Below, one piece after another: positions 8,602 to 17,382 of a stretch of 64,000 nt of DNA. Origin of the DNA: Verrucomicrobia bacterium Tous-C9LFEB (GTDB taxonomy: Bacteria; Verrucomicrobiota; Verrucomicrobiia; Methylacidiphilales; UBA1321); contig NEUU01000003.1 in the NCBI GenBank assembly GCA_002304345.1, positions 1 to 64,000 on the forward strand. The letters are read 5' to 3'. Under the pieces are notes generated by a model, which made no database searches, was not told where the DNA came from, and was given only the letters and a program-made list of their open reading frames with translations. Numbering within the stretch: position 1 is the stretch's first letter; every line of letters starts with the position of its first letter. Made by a program: the position numbers and the translations under genes.

Positions 8602-8978
8602 CGCGTTGTCCTTTCGTTATCGATTCGTAAAGCACCCGCACTCCACTTCTACGAACTGGCGCTGCCGGACGCGGAGGGCCACCTCCGACGCCCGCCATGT
8701 CGCCAGAGACAAACGGCCCCGCCCTTTTCCTTCCTCGCCGAAGGCGCACGACAAGAGATGCGTCGCCGCGAGAGCGGCGCAGCCGTTCCCCCGTAACTCA
8801 CGGGAACGGATGAGCGTCGACCTTTCCCCAAACCGCACGCCGCGTGACAACAACTGTTGGCGCGAGGCGTGCGCGACGCTGTCGGTGTTCGCGGCAGGAG
8901 CGCGAAGCGACGACTGCGAATCCGGCAAGGTCGCCCCTGATGTGAACGCCCACGAAACCGTCGCGGTTTGGTGGACGT
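8602..8978. other. Hairpin-rich gap in the AAA+ operon, possible structured RNA
   Basis: This is GC-rich DNA with overlapping frames on both strands (8617-8982 minus, 8606-9235 plus). Neither frame has protein-like composition. Several inverted repeats are present: cgccgc-gaga-gcggcg (8764-8779), ccgtt..cccgt-aactc-acggg..aacgg (8783-8809), caaca-ac-tgttg near 8850, and the long stem at 8942-8982. The density of stems and the lack of a convincing gene suggest a structured RNA or processing region. A real 121-residue protein on the minus strand cannot be excluded. Confidence 0.4.
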
Positions 8979-8982
8979 TCAC
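8942..8982 (-). terminator. Long stem-loop at the end of the AAA+ gene
   Basis: Arms gtgaacg/cgttcac, cccac/gtgg and aaaccg/cggttt are separated by single mismatches around a 3-base loop. The stem has about 17 pairs. It overlaps the stop codon of the AAA+ gene (8979-8981). It could be an attenuator or an RNA-stabilising structure; there is no T-tract after it. Confidence 0.5.
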
Positions 8983-10436
8983 CGTCGATACTCTTCCTCA
9001 GCTTCGTTTAGGAATCGTTGCAGCGTCTGAATCCACAAGCCGAGATATCCCTGAGCCGCCACGTCGGGAAAACGATTCGACAGTTCCCGCCAATAGTGCT
9101 GCATCCGAGCGCAATCGGAATTGCAGACAAAGAACGCATCCAGGATCTGCGCCGTGTTCGCCAGTTCGAGAGAGGGATCTTCTGTCTGATCCTGAATGCT
9201 CTGCGCGGCGGCGGAAATATCGGACAGCCGTTTGACGGCCTCGGTGTCGGGCAAGTCCATCATCCGGTTGCACGCCGAATTCCGGATATTCGCCGCCAGA
9301 GTTCGAATGATCTCCCAGAGCTTCGCTGCATTCTTTTCGCCGCGTGCGGGCTTGGAACCACTGACCACCGGAGTCTGCTTCGCTTTCCAGCGAGGCTTAG
9401 GAGGCGCCTCCTCAATATCCTCAGTAGATTCTGCTTCCTCCTCGTTTCTCGCTTTAGCCTGAAGATCGGCGATGTATTGCGAAAACTCCTTCTCCGAATG
9501 GCAGTCGCTCAGAGTAGTCGGCTTTGGCTCGAGAGTATGCCCGTTCTTCGGCTCAGGGTGATTGTCGAAGATCAGATCATCCTGCTCCTGCCTCTCCATG
9601 CGTTGAATGGCCAGCTCCGTGAGATACCGCTCCACCCAACGAAATCCGATTCCCTCCCGCACCGCCAGCTCGGACAATTCGTCGAGCTTCTCACGCGTCG
9701 GCATCGGTTCGCCCAGCTTTTCGTGAACATGAGTCAACGCCTGCGCGTAGTCCAGCTTCGTCAACGGCGAGATGGCAATCGGCACCGCAAAGCGATTGAG
9801 GATCTCTTCTGGAACTCCGCCATAAACAGAATCCCGCAGAGCTGCTGTCGGCAGAGATTCGCTTTTCTCAGAGACATTTCTCTTGCCGAATCCCAATGCC
9901 TGCCGCTCTCCCTGACGGAACAACACCTGCCACGCTCCAGCCCCCGCGAAGAACACATCCTTCCCCAGTCGCGCAACGATGGCTGGCTTCATCCCCATGG
10001 ATGCCAACCGCGTGTCGTTATCCAGCAATGCCAAGATCTCGGTCATCGCATCGGCATGCCATGCGCTCGTAGACATTGTCTCCGAACGCAGCTTATCCAA
10101 TTCATCCAGAAAGATGAGTCCGGGTCGCTTCAGCCCTTCAATCCAACCCGACAAGCATTCAATCGTTCCGGGTTTCTTCGCCGCATAAATCACCCACGAC
10201 ATCACACTCAAATGACACAGCGCCATCCCCAACTCCTCGCACGCCCACTTCACAATCTCCGTCTTACCCACCCCCGATGGCGCCATCAGTAATGGATATG
10301 TCCGTACCCGAAACCCGTTTAGCGGTGCGCCAGCGAGACCGATCTTCAAGAGCCGAGTCACTCGACAAGATGCGCTTTGCTGTGAAGCCAATAACGGGAA
10401 ATCAGTTCGGGTCGTTCTCATAGACACGCCCGTCAC
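8979..10436 (-). CDS. AAA+ ATPase
   Basis: A 485-residue ATPase. The N-terminal 270 residues hold an AAA+ module with Walker A LLMAPSGVGKTEIV (near 50) and Walker B LIFLDELDKL (near 108), followed by a sensor-like loop and an Arg-rich EILNRFAVPIAIS segment that reads like the AAA+ arginine-finger region. The C-terminal half is acidic and probably disordered (about 290-350), then helical. It resembles ATPases encoded on verrucomicrobial integrated elements; a precise partner is unknown. It is the first gene of a leftward operon with a membrane protein, a phosphoesterase and two small proteins. Confidence 0.8.
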   Translation of the reverse strand: MTGVSMRTTRTDFPLLASQQSASCRVTRLLKIGLAGAPLNGFRVRTYPLLMAPSGVGKTEIVKWACEELGMALCHLSVMSWVIYAAKKPGTIECLSGWIEGLKRPGLIFLDELDKLRSETMSTSAWHADAMTEILALLDNDTRLASMGMKPAIVARLGKDVFFAGAGAWQVLFRQGERQALGFGKRNVSEKSESLPTAALRDSVYGGVPEEILNRFAVPIAISPLTKLDYAQALTHVHEKLGEPMPTREKLDELSELAVREGIGFRWVERYLTELAIQRMERQEQDDLIFDNHPEPKNGHTLEPKPTTLSDCHSEKEFSQYIADLQAKARNEEEAESTEDIEEAPPKPRWKAKQTPVVSGSKPARGEKNAAKLWEIIRTLAANIRNSACNRMMDLPDTEAVKRLSDISAAAQSIQDQTEDPSLELANTAQILDAFFVCNSDCARMQHYWRELSNRFPDVAAQGYLGLWIQTLQRFLNEAEEEYRR

Positions 10437-10583
10437 TTCCTGCCCCTGATTGAGTCGCTCTCACCCCTTGGTCACAAGGAGGAAGCGCGACGACAATCAG
10501 GCCAGATGGCGATCAATTGGTCGCATTACGTATGGCGCACTTCTTCGCTGGCTAACTCCACTCCGACTGTTATTTTTTGAAGA

Positions 10584-10919
10584 CTAAATCTTGCCTGCGT
10601 TCAATGTTAAGGTGGACGCGGTTAAATTGACATGATTCAAACTGGATATTTTTCGATCCATACTGAGGGCGTCCTGGTTCTGCCATGAAACTGCGCTTTG
10701 GTAGTCATTGGGCGCATCACATGCGCGAAGTTGTTTTGGGTATGACATTGAATTCTCGGGTGCCACATCCAAGGTTCCAGTAATTCGCGCAAGATCTACT
10801 TTAACGACTAACTGCTGATGACATTTTTCCTGAAAGTCATGGCAATGAATAAATGCCTATATTGTCCCATTCGTAGTCAGTACTTTTATGACGAAATCTG
10901 GTTTTTCTGGATCAAGAAA
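10584..10919 (-). pseudogene. Degenerate coding remnant with in-frame stop
   Basis: Reading leftward from 10919, the frame gives LDPEKPDFVIKVLTTNGTI, then a TAG at 10857-10859, then continues in the same frame with an opening like AFIHCHDFQEKCHQQLVVKV, through MDVAPENSMSYPKQL, to a TAG at 10584. There is no start codon before the first piece and a TAA precedes it. The composition is protein-like (beta-rich, extracellular style) on both sides of the stop, so this looks like the decayed end of a gene of the adjacent sugar locus. The family is not recognised. The rest of the 10437-11028 gap shows nothing else. Confidence 0.4.
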
Positions 10920-11028
10920 TTAAGATCCTCCGATTTGCGCCATTGTTAACTAAGTTGAGAAAATGCTCTGTGAAAATACATCTTTAATCTTACTGTAGAT
11001 TATCCCTGAATCGAGCCGTTCTGATTCG

Positions 11029-11766
11029 TTATCGGCTACCGGCATCGACTTCTGCAACGTATAGGCGCGTCCACCGATCGGCGCTGACGTTAAAGTAGAT
11101 TCGGCGACCATCTGCGCTGAAGACAGGATGCGGGTGGGAACGGCGCCAAGAATTCGCTCCCTTGTAGTTATCAAAACGATAAATGATCCTATATTTTCCC
11201 GCCCGAATCCCATCGACGCCCACGCCCCACTCGTCCTTGCCTCCTCCTAATTTTTCCATCGGAGTATCGAAAACCAGATATTTGCCATCGGGACTTGGGG
11301 AAGGATGACTGGCATTTCCCGGAGCTGGCCAATTGGGCAAAGCCTGAAATTTTCCGGACTCGGCATCGAACAGAATTCCAATGTCCGAAATGGTCCGGTT
11401 ATCCCACATCCACGCTGAATGTCCCCAACTCGGCGTATAAAATAGCAACTTCGATGCTTCGAGGTTGTAGCAAAAAAGTACCAGACGATTACTCGACCCA
11501 TGCCGCTTTTCCCCCGATTGATTCGGTTTAGACGCCGCCATTTTGAAAAATACCCGCTTCAAATCCGTACTGAGCATCGGGAAGAAAATGGACGTGCTCG
11601 CATCGCCAAAAGATTTTACCAGGGCCGAGGCAATGTCCTTCCGAACCTCCGCCGCAGGAATTGGCCGTTTAAGCTCGCCTGTTACGACATGAACCAATTC
11701 GAGATCGGCGCATTTCGATGAAACCATTGAGGCTTGTAAATTTTGCGAGAGTTTGATACAAAACAA
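11029..11766 (-). CDS. Beta-propeller protein like the C-terminal part of oligogalacturonate lyase
   Basis: A 245-residue product with WD40/TolB-like blade motifs: HPSPSPDGKYLVFDTP and HPHPVFSADGRRIYFNVSAD. The pattern GHSAWMWDN and RIIYRFDN resembles the PF14583 oligogalacturonide lyase family, whose members are near 390 residues, so about the first third is missing. No signal peptide is seen. It faces the SGNH esterase gene head to head (25-base gap), which suggests truncation when the locus was rearranged. In the family, this enzyme splits oligogalacturonate to a 4-deoxy-L-threo-5-hexosulose uronate. Activity of this fragment is doubtful. Confidence 0.55.
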   Translation of the reverse strand: MFCIKLSQNLQASMVSSKCADLELVHVVTGELKRPIPAAEVRKDIASALVKSFGDASTSIFFPMLSTDLKRVFFKMAASKPNQSGEKRHGSSNRLVLFCYNLEASKLLFYTPSWGHSAWMWDNRTISDIGILFDAESGKFQALPNWPAPGNASHPSPSPDGKYLVFDTPMEKLGGGKDEWGVGVDGIRAGKYRIIYRFDNYKGANSWRRSHPHPVFSADGRRIYFNVSADRWTRLYVAEVDAGSR

Positions 11767-11790
11767 CTGAATTTCTATACAGTTATCCCA

Positions 11791-12462
11791 ATGAGTGAAA
11801 CAAAATCTGAGCCGCTAATCTACATAATGGGCGATAGTATTTCCGTTCATTATGGCACCTATTTGGAAGCATACACCAAGGGACAATTCCATGTGATGCG
11901 ACGATCGGGAGATACCGTGGCCAAGACCAATTTGGATATTCCACAGGGATCTAATACCGGTGATTCAACACGTCTTCTTGAGTATGTGCAGGCACGTCTG
12001 AAATTGGCCGACTTGCGACCCGATCTGCTGGTAATGAATTGTGGACTGCACGACATCAAGCGTGATGTCAAAACTCAAAGGCTTCAAGTGCCGCTGGAAA
12101 CATACGCTTCCAATTTGGAACAAGTCCTCACAGTGGCTCGTTCGCATCATATCGAAGTGGCATGGGTCCGCACCACACATTGCGTGGATGCCATTCATAA
12201 TGGCATGCATGCTCCCGCTGACTTTCGCCGATTAGCGGCCGATAACGAAAAATATAACCAAGCAGCAGATCAAGTTATGCAATCAGGTGGTGTTTCTATG
12301 ATCGACCTGAACGGATTTACCCGAAATCTTGGATCCGACGAGGAATTATTTTGCGATCACGTTCATTTCAAAGAAAACATTCGGCAACTCCAAGCGGCCT
12401 TTATTGCGGGATGGCTATCGCTATGGATTCAGCATCGAGCCTGCTCACATAAGGGCGTCTAG
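11791..12462 (+). CDS. SGNH/GDSL hydrolase (probable carbohydrate esterase)
   Basis: The frame is open from 11743, but the ATG at 11791 gives a product that starts just before the catalytic block, so I use it. The product is 223 residues. Block I is IYIMGDSISVHYG, with the catalytic Ser in GDS. Block III is VMNCGLHDIK, with GLHD in place of GxND. The late block is CDHVHFKEN, which holds Asp and His of the triad. Family members remove acetyl or other esters from sugars. No signal peptide is seen, so it acts in the cytoplasm. It sits with the symporter and the GH4 gene, consistent with pectin or acetylated-glycan use. Confidence 0.75.
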   Translation: MSETKSEPLIYIMGDSISVHYGTYLEAYTKGQFHVMRRSGDTVAKTNLDIPQGSNTGDSTRLLEYVQARLKLADLRPDLLVMNCGLHDIKRDVKTQRLQVPLETYASNLEQVLTVARSHHIEVAWVRTTHCVDAIHNGMHAPADFRRLAADNEKYNQAADQVMQSGGVSMIDLNGFTRNLGSDEELFCDHVHFKENIRQLQAAFIAGWLSLWIQHRACSHKGV

Positions 12463-12519
12463 AATCATTTCTAGAAAGACAATTAACCTGGGAGCAAAGA
12501 CTACTGAGACCTGAGGGAG

Positions 12520-14508
12520 CTAATGGCTTTCGGCGGGTGTTTTTTTCGCGTTCGTAGATGGTGCTTTAGAGGTGGCGTCATCGAGATTCTGATGATTGAC
12601 CACTACGCCATTATCGAGTGGATTGACCTTGGCTTGCGACAGCCGGCGGAATAAATCACGAATATCACGGACTCCGCCCCAGGTAAACCAGATGCCAGTC
12701 AGTATTGTGAAAAATACCGGCATGACGATGCCGAAAAAGTGCCAAAAACTGGACCAGACCGAAAGTGGCCAGGGCGAGATTAAGTTCCAGATGGTACCAA
12801 TGACCATGACGGTAAACCAAAACATACCCCAACAGACGAGGCCACCTGCGATCCACTTGTCTGCCAGTGAAAAATTTTCATCGAAACCGATCCACCGGGT
12901 CCATGAATGTTTAATAGTATGCGTGGACTTGGCTTCGGTGGCATAGATGCCGCGGTGAAGCATCCGGTCCATGTTGAAATTTTCCCGGCAGGTTAGCAGT
13001 GAGATGATGATATAGGTGCTGATCGAAATCAGACTCGAGGTGAAATAAATCTGCGTGCCGTTAAGTGGGAATTCCTTGCCGAAGAATTGTCGAGCCAAAA
13101 TGCCACCCAGTGAAGTAATCGAACCGATAATCAAGGCGGACCACGCTCCTGCGGTCGTACCTTTTTTCCAATAAAGCCCGCCGATGATGACCGATCCCGC
13201 GCCACCCACAAAAATGCCAGTGGTCACCTGGAACCACATGGAAACATATTCGGTTTGGCGAAACAGGCTGCCAAAGAGAAAGGCGAAAAGCGCTACGCCG
13301 ATAATGGTGCAGCGCAGGGTGAAAATATGTTGCTTGGGTGTGAGCGGTTTCTTGCGCAGAGGAAGAAAAACGTCCTGCACCAAAATCCCGCTCCAGGAAT
13401 GCAAATGCGTCGAGTCTCCGCCAAAGACACCCATGATGAGAATGGCGCACAGCAGTCCTTTGATGCCTATGGGCAGCATTTCCGATACGCCGATCGGAAT
13501 GGTCATTTGCCGCTGGATCTGAGGTTGGTCAATCTGGGAGATAAGATTTTTTGCATGCGCGGCCTGGGAGGCAAAATCCGGATGCGTCAGAAAAGTCATG
13601 GCAGAGATGGCCAATAAAGTGACCACTGATATTTTGCCCAACTCACGCCATTTACCGAGCATGCCTCCCATGCGCGACTCGTGAGCGCTGAGCGCGGCGG
13701 AGTTATAAGCGCTGGAATTCTGCCACGCCATGGTGGAGTAAACGCCCGTGCAGAGCACCATTAACACGTAGCTGAAATTGAAGTCAGCGACTTGTCCTGA
13801 GTCAAAGGGATTGAGGAGAGAATGGCCTGCGGGCCGATTGGCTAAAACGGAATTAATCTCCGGCCAGGTGAACATGCACAGCAGCGCCACAATGATAATG
13901 AGATAAAAGAGCTGGGAGAGAATGCCTTCGACGCAATCGGTCACCATGACCGTTAATAGTCCGCCAGATAATGTGAGAATAACCGTGAAAGTCAGTAGTC
14001 CGGCCATGACCGGAATATAGGTGGGCACCGCATATCCGTTGATCGCCACTGTGGCGGGCAATCCCAAAAAGTAGACCAGAAAGCGCGAACCCACAGCCGG
14101 GATGATGCCGAAGTTCAAGATGCCAGCACCGAACCCGAGGGTGCCTGCGAACACACGGAAAGATTTGCTGTAACGCAATTCGAAGAACTGAGCCAGCGTC
14201 ATGACTCGCGTCTCGCGATAGCGATAAATGACAAATCCAAAAATCGCCAGCAGTAGGCCGACCGGAGTCGAGAGGTTATTCCACCAGGTCAGTACGAATC
14301 CAGATTGCGAAAAAACCTCGAAGGCGGCGACAAAGACCACGGCGCCGGCGAACATCTCGCCGCGCGCGACCGCTAGCAGATAGCGTCCGGCTAATCGGCC
14401 GCCCGACATAAAGTCCGCCACGCTCTTCATATAGCGATGCGTGTAGGCCCCAACGACCAATACGATCAATAAGGGAATGAGCAGAATAATCCAGTCGATG
14501 AGATGCAT
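12520..14508 (-). CDS. Sodium:solute symporter (SSS family)
   Basis: A 662-residue carrier with about 13-15 membrane helices. The first helix (IILLIPLLIVLVVGAYTHRY) and the conserved FMSGGRLAG stretch right after it are typical of SSS proteins, which use the sodium gradient to import sugars, amino acids or organic acids. The length is larger than the usual 500-550 because of two extra C-terminal helices and a charged tail. It lies next to the GH4 gene, head to head, so uptake of a galacturonide-like sugar acid is likely. Its upstream region contains the 80-bp repeat that also precedes the PEP-CTERM gene. Confidence 0.85.
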   Translation of the reverse strand: MHLIDWIILLIPLLIVLVVGAYTHRYMKSVADFMSGGRLAGRYLLAVARGEMFAGAVVFVAAFEVFSQSGFVLTWWNNLSTPVGLLLAIFGFVIYRYRETRVMTLAQFFELRYSKSFRVFAGTLGFGAGILNFGIIPAVGSRFLVYFLGLPATVAINGYAVPTYIPVMAGLLTFTVILTLSGGLLTVMVTDCVEGILSQLFYLIIIVALLCMFTWPEINSVLANRPAGHSLLNPFDSGQVADFNFSYVLMVLCTGVYSTMAWQNSSAYNSAALSAHESRMGGMLGKWRELGKISVVTLLAISAMTFLTHPDFASQAAHAKNLISQIDQPQIQRQMTIPIGVSEMLPIGIKGLLCAILIMGVFGGDSTHLHSWSGILVQDVFLPLRKKPLTPKQHIFTLRCTIIGVALFAFLFGSLFRQTEYVSMWFQVTTGIFVGGAGSVIIGGLYWKKGTTAGAWSALIIGSITSLGGILARQFFGKEFPLNGTQIYFTSSLISISTYIIISLLTCRENFNMDRMLHRGIYATEAKSTHTIKHSWTRWIGFDENFSLADKWIAGGLVCWGMFWFTVMVIGTIWNLISPWPLSVWSSFWHFFGIVMPVFFTILTGIWFTWGGVRDIRDLFRRLSQAKVNPLDNGVVVNHQNLDDATSKAPSTNAKKTPAESH

Positions 14509-14591
14509 ATAGAGTGGTTGGAAGAAAAGTGCGTTATCGCAGATAAATAGACTATGACTTAGCTTTCAAACGTATGCCGCCGCCAAAGTAT

Positions 14592-14671
14592 TTTCATGAG
14601 ACTATGATTTGCCATGGGCCCTGGTTACTCAAGTTGATTGGCTTTGCTGAAATCTCAAATTATGTGCTGAT
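14592..14671. repeat. 80-bp leader repeat, copy A
   Basis: This stretch is closely similar to 21699-21779 in the same orientation; for example tttcatgagactatgat and tgattggctttgctgaaa are shared. Copy A lies between the divergent symporter and GH4 genes. On the minus strand it contains an ATG (14595-14597) that opens a 12-codon frame. In copy B the matching ATG is the real start of the PEP-CTERM gene. Confidence 0.75.
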
Positions 14672-14736
14672 CAGACCCTCCTTTCCGCTTCAAAAGTGCT
14701 AGTATTGTATCAAAGGTCCGATTGTAGAGAGAGGGG

Positions 14737-16206
14737 ATGCAGAGCTTAAATTTTGTAATGCATAAATCTCTCAATCACCGCCCCAAAATCGTGATTATTG
14801 GAGCGGGTAGTCTCTTCTTCGGTCGTCAGGCGATATGGGCCGCCAACAATCTTTCCGGTCTTAAAGGATGCACCCTGTCGCTGGTCGACAATGATCCCGA
14901 ACACCTCGACAAGATTACTCGACTAGCGGAGCTTGCCACCGCGAGTTCGAATTCGGGTACCAAGAATGAAAGTTTCTCAGATTATCGCGATGCTCTGCCT
15001 GGTGCCGATTTTGTTGTGCTGAGCTTTTCCAAGCGGAATACTCATTATCGTCGGATTGATTGCCAGGTTTCAGAGAAATACGGCATCCGCATGTGCTCGG
15101 GCGACACGCTTGGACCCGGCGGTTTGTTTCGCGCGATGCGGGAATTTCCCACGATTCTGGAAGTAGCGCGGGCGGTAGAATCGATCTGCCCGAATGCGTG
15201 GCTGATTAACTATGTGAATCCGTCCGCCGTAATGGGCATTGGACTCATGCGTCATTCGCGCGCAAAGACGTTCGCGCTCTGCGATACACATCATATGCCG
15301 AAGAAGAAGCGGAGCTATCTGGAACTGATTGGCGAAGATCCCGCGTTAATCGATTCATTTGATATGCGCATCGCGGGAGTAAACCACTTCACATGGATGC
15401 TCAAGGCAAAATTCAATGGCAAGGACATCATGCCCCGCATTCGCGACGCCTACCTCGCGGAATCAAAAGGTGAAAAGGATGAGGGCTACGCAAAAGCTCG
15501 GTTCAATAATTTTATCACGGCACAACTGGCCGATATTTTCGGCGCCATTCCGACCTGCACTGGTCATACGAAGGAATATGTTCCCTACTATCAGGGGCGC
15601 TCAGCCGTCATGGAGCCGATTCCGCGCCTCTCGGTTTTCGACTGCGATGAACGCGAACGGCGCACGGCGGCAATGTGGCAGGATGTGAACGATTACATTT
15701 CCGGACGCAAGCCAATGACGGAGTTTCACTCCGGAAGCCAGTCGGATCATGCCACGGACATCATTCATACAATGGTGGTCAACGATGGTCGAACCTACTT
15801 CATCAATCGTCCAAACTCGGATTGCACCGATGGCAATGGCCGGGCTGTGACAAACCTTCCTGCCGATGCATTTCTCGAGTTGGAATGTCAGCTCGATCAT
15901 AACGGTCCGCGTCCGTTCCCAGTGGGTGAATTTCCCCTGGGCCTGCGCTCGCAACAGCTGACGATCCTCGACATCCATGAGTTGACGATCGAGGCGATCA
16001 TGAAACGCGACCGGAATCTTCTCGTTCGCGCATTGGCTATGGACCCGCTTGTCAATTCCATCGCAACGGCGAAATCAGTGATCGACGAGCTCTTCAAAGC
16101 CGAGAAGGAATGTTTTGAGGATTGGCCTGATTACGAGAAGATCGAACGCGAATCCACTCCAGTCACTCCGAAGCGTTCCGAGACCATGGTGGCGCAACTC
16201 TATTGA
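14737..16206 (+). CDS. Glycoside hydrolase family 4 (alpha-galacturonidase type likely)
   Basis: A 489-residue NAD- and Mn-dependent glycosidase. The N-terminal Rossmann motif is KIVIIGAGSLFFGR (residues 17-30). GDTLGPGGLFRAMRE (122-136) is a GH4 signature. Cys182 (ALCDTHH) and His217 (GVNHFTW) match the metal ligands of the family. The enzyme uses NAD+ to oxidise C3 of the sugar before bond cleavage. The start at 14737 follows a purine-rich gagagagggg ribosome site; ATG 14758 is an alternative. The D-T-H-H and NHFTW motifs are closer to galacturonidase members (LplD-like) than to maltose-phosphate or melibiose enzymes, and the neighbours support sugar-acid use. Substrate is inferred. Confidence 0.85.
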   Translation: MQSLNFVMHKSLNHRPKIVIIGAGSLFFGRQAIWAANNLSGLKGCTLSLVDNDPEHLDKITRLAELATASSNSGTKNESFSDYRDALPGADFVVLSFSKRNTHYRRIDCQVSEKYGIRMCSGDTLGPGGLFRAMREFPTILEVARAVESICPNAWLINYVNPSAVMGIGLMRHSRAKTFALCDTHHMPKKKRSYLELIGEDPALIDSFDMRIAGVNHFTWMLKAKFNGKDIMPRIRDAYLAESKGEKDEGYAKARFNNFITAQLADIFGAIPTCTGHTKEYVPYYQGRSAVMEPIPRLSVFDCDERERRTAAMWQDVNDYISGRKPMTEFHSGSQSDHATDIIHTMVVNDGRTYFINRPNSDCTDGNGRAVTNLPADAFLELECQLDHNGPRPFPVGEFPLGLRSQQLTILDIHELTIEAIMKRDRNLLVRALAMDPLVNSIATAKSVIDELFKAEKECFEDWPDYEKIERESTPVTPKRSETMVAQLY

Positions 16207-16281
16207 GGAGCGTTTCCAGGAACCCGATGCTGAGTGGTCAACGGGCGACCCGAAAAAGAGCGGAAGCTTGTCTTGCTGTAG

Positions 16282-16300
16282 CGGCGGTCTCTGACCGCCG
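16282..16300. terminator. GC hairpin between convergent genes
   Basis: Perfect 8-base arms cggcggtc / gaccgccg around tct, in the gap between the GH4 stop (16206) and the AraC stop (16335). It could terminate both transcripts. The short form resembles the GC-rich extragenic repeats found elsewhere in the window (for example 36809-36911). Confidence 0.5.
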
Positions 16301-16334
16301 TGAGCGCGACATCTTTGGAAAATGATATTATGGG

Positions 16335-17141
16335 TCAACTGTCGCCCATTTGAAATTCTCGCGGGCTCATGCCGGTCGCCTTGCGAACTGCGCGTGAAAA
16401 ATAGTTCGCGTCGCTGAAACCGGCCCGCAGAGCCACTTCCTTGATCGGAAGACTTGAGCGATGCAGCAAAGCAAGTGCATTTTCCATCCGGCGATTATGC
16501 AGGTAATGCGAAGGCGAAATGCCATAAGCGATCTGAAACGTGCGAAGGAGCGTCGTACGATGAATCTGCAAACCGTCAGCCAATGACTGCATGGTCAATT
16601 CGACTTCTTGGAAATGAGCATCCAAGTGTTTGCGGACCCGCTCCGCCAGGGCACTTTTTCGTGGGCCACATCCACGGGGAATCAAAGCTTCAAGCAAGAT
16701 GGCGTGCGAGAGATGCGCCGAGCGACGCTGTCCTTCAGGAACACCCTCTTCCAAGCCCTCGGCCACTTCTTCAAAGAGCCATTGCGGACATGCTTCACGG
16801 TGATGGATTCGTCCGGTGAGACCAAACGCCTCGATCCATTCGCCGGCTTTGGGGTGATTCCACGTTATCCAGCAATAAACCCAGGAAGCAGTCAACGGTC
16901 GGATATCGTGCAAGTCGCCGGGTCGATAGATAAACACATCTCCAGGAGCGGAAACGAACCGGGTGCCGTCAGCATGAAATTCACCTTTTCCTTCTACAGT
17001 CCAGAAAAGCTGCACGAACCACTTGCATTTGGGCTTTTCATGCCAGCCGGGATTGACGACGTAACGCCCGACTGAACGGATGTTCAAAGGGATCTCCGCG
17101 TATTCGGCGGAGTGGGACCAGACGGCAAAGTGTTTCCGCAT
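16335..17141 (-). CDS. AraC-family transcriptional regulator
   Basis: A 268-residue regulator. Residues 1-150 form an AraC-type cupin sensor domain (VSAPGDVFIYRPGDLHDIRP), and the last 100 residues the double HTH: MQSLADGLQIHRTTLLRTFQ then IKEVALRAGFSDANYFSRAV and KATGMSPREFQ. It should bind a sugar ligand and control the neighbouring symporter/GH4 genes. Its start at 17141 leaves a 240-base gap before the pseudopilin gene, in which I see no other gene. Confidence 0.9.
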   Translation of the reverse strand: MRKHFAVWSHSAEYAEIPLNIRSVGRYVVNPGWHEKPKCKWFVQLFWTVEGKGEFHADGTRFVSAPGDVFIYRPGDLHDIRPLTASWVYCWITWNHPKAGEWIEAFGLTGRIHHREACPQWLFEEVAEGLEEGVPEGQRRSAHLSHAILLEALIPRGCGPRKSALAERVRKHLDAHFQEVELTMQSLADGLQIHRTTLLRTFQIAYGISPSHYLHNRRMENALALLHRSSLPIKEVALRAGFSDANYFSRAVRKATGMSPREFQMGDS

Positions 17142-17382
17142 CTTGAGTGCTATGGATACAGGAAAGGCTCTCTGGTTTGCAAGGGCAATTCCGGATGCAT
17201 TGAGAGAGCAATCTATGCGTTTTACAAAAAAATCTTATGCTTTTTCGCTGCGGGCGACCATCTCCTCAGTGCTATTTTTCGCTCACGCTTTTAGAGTGCG
17301 TCCCTCGTTTTCGGCATACATTTTGTCAAAAGGGCAAATCACTAGTGATTGAGTCCTTCGATTTGTATTCTACATTGATTTT

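Noticed and set aside
8606-9235. 209-codon rightward frame across the operon gap
   Set aside because: It runs into the AAA+ gene on the opposite strand and has no protein-like pattern.
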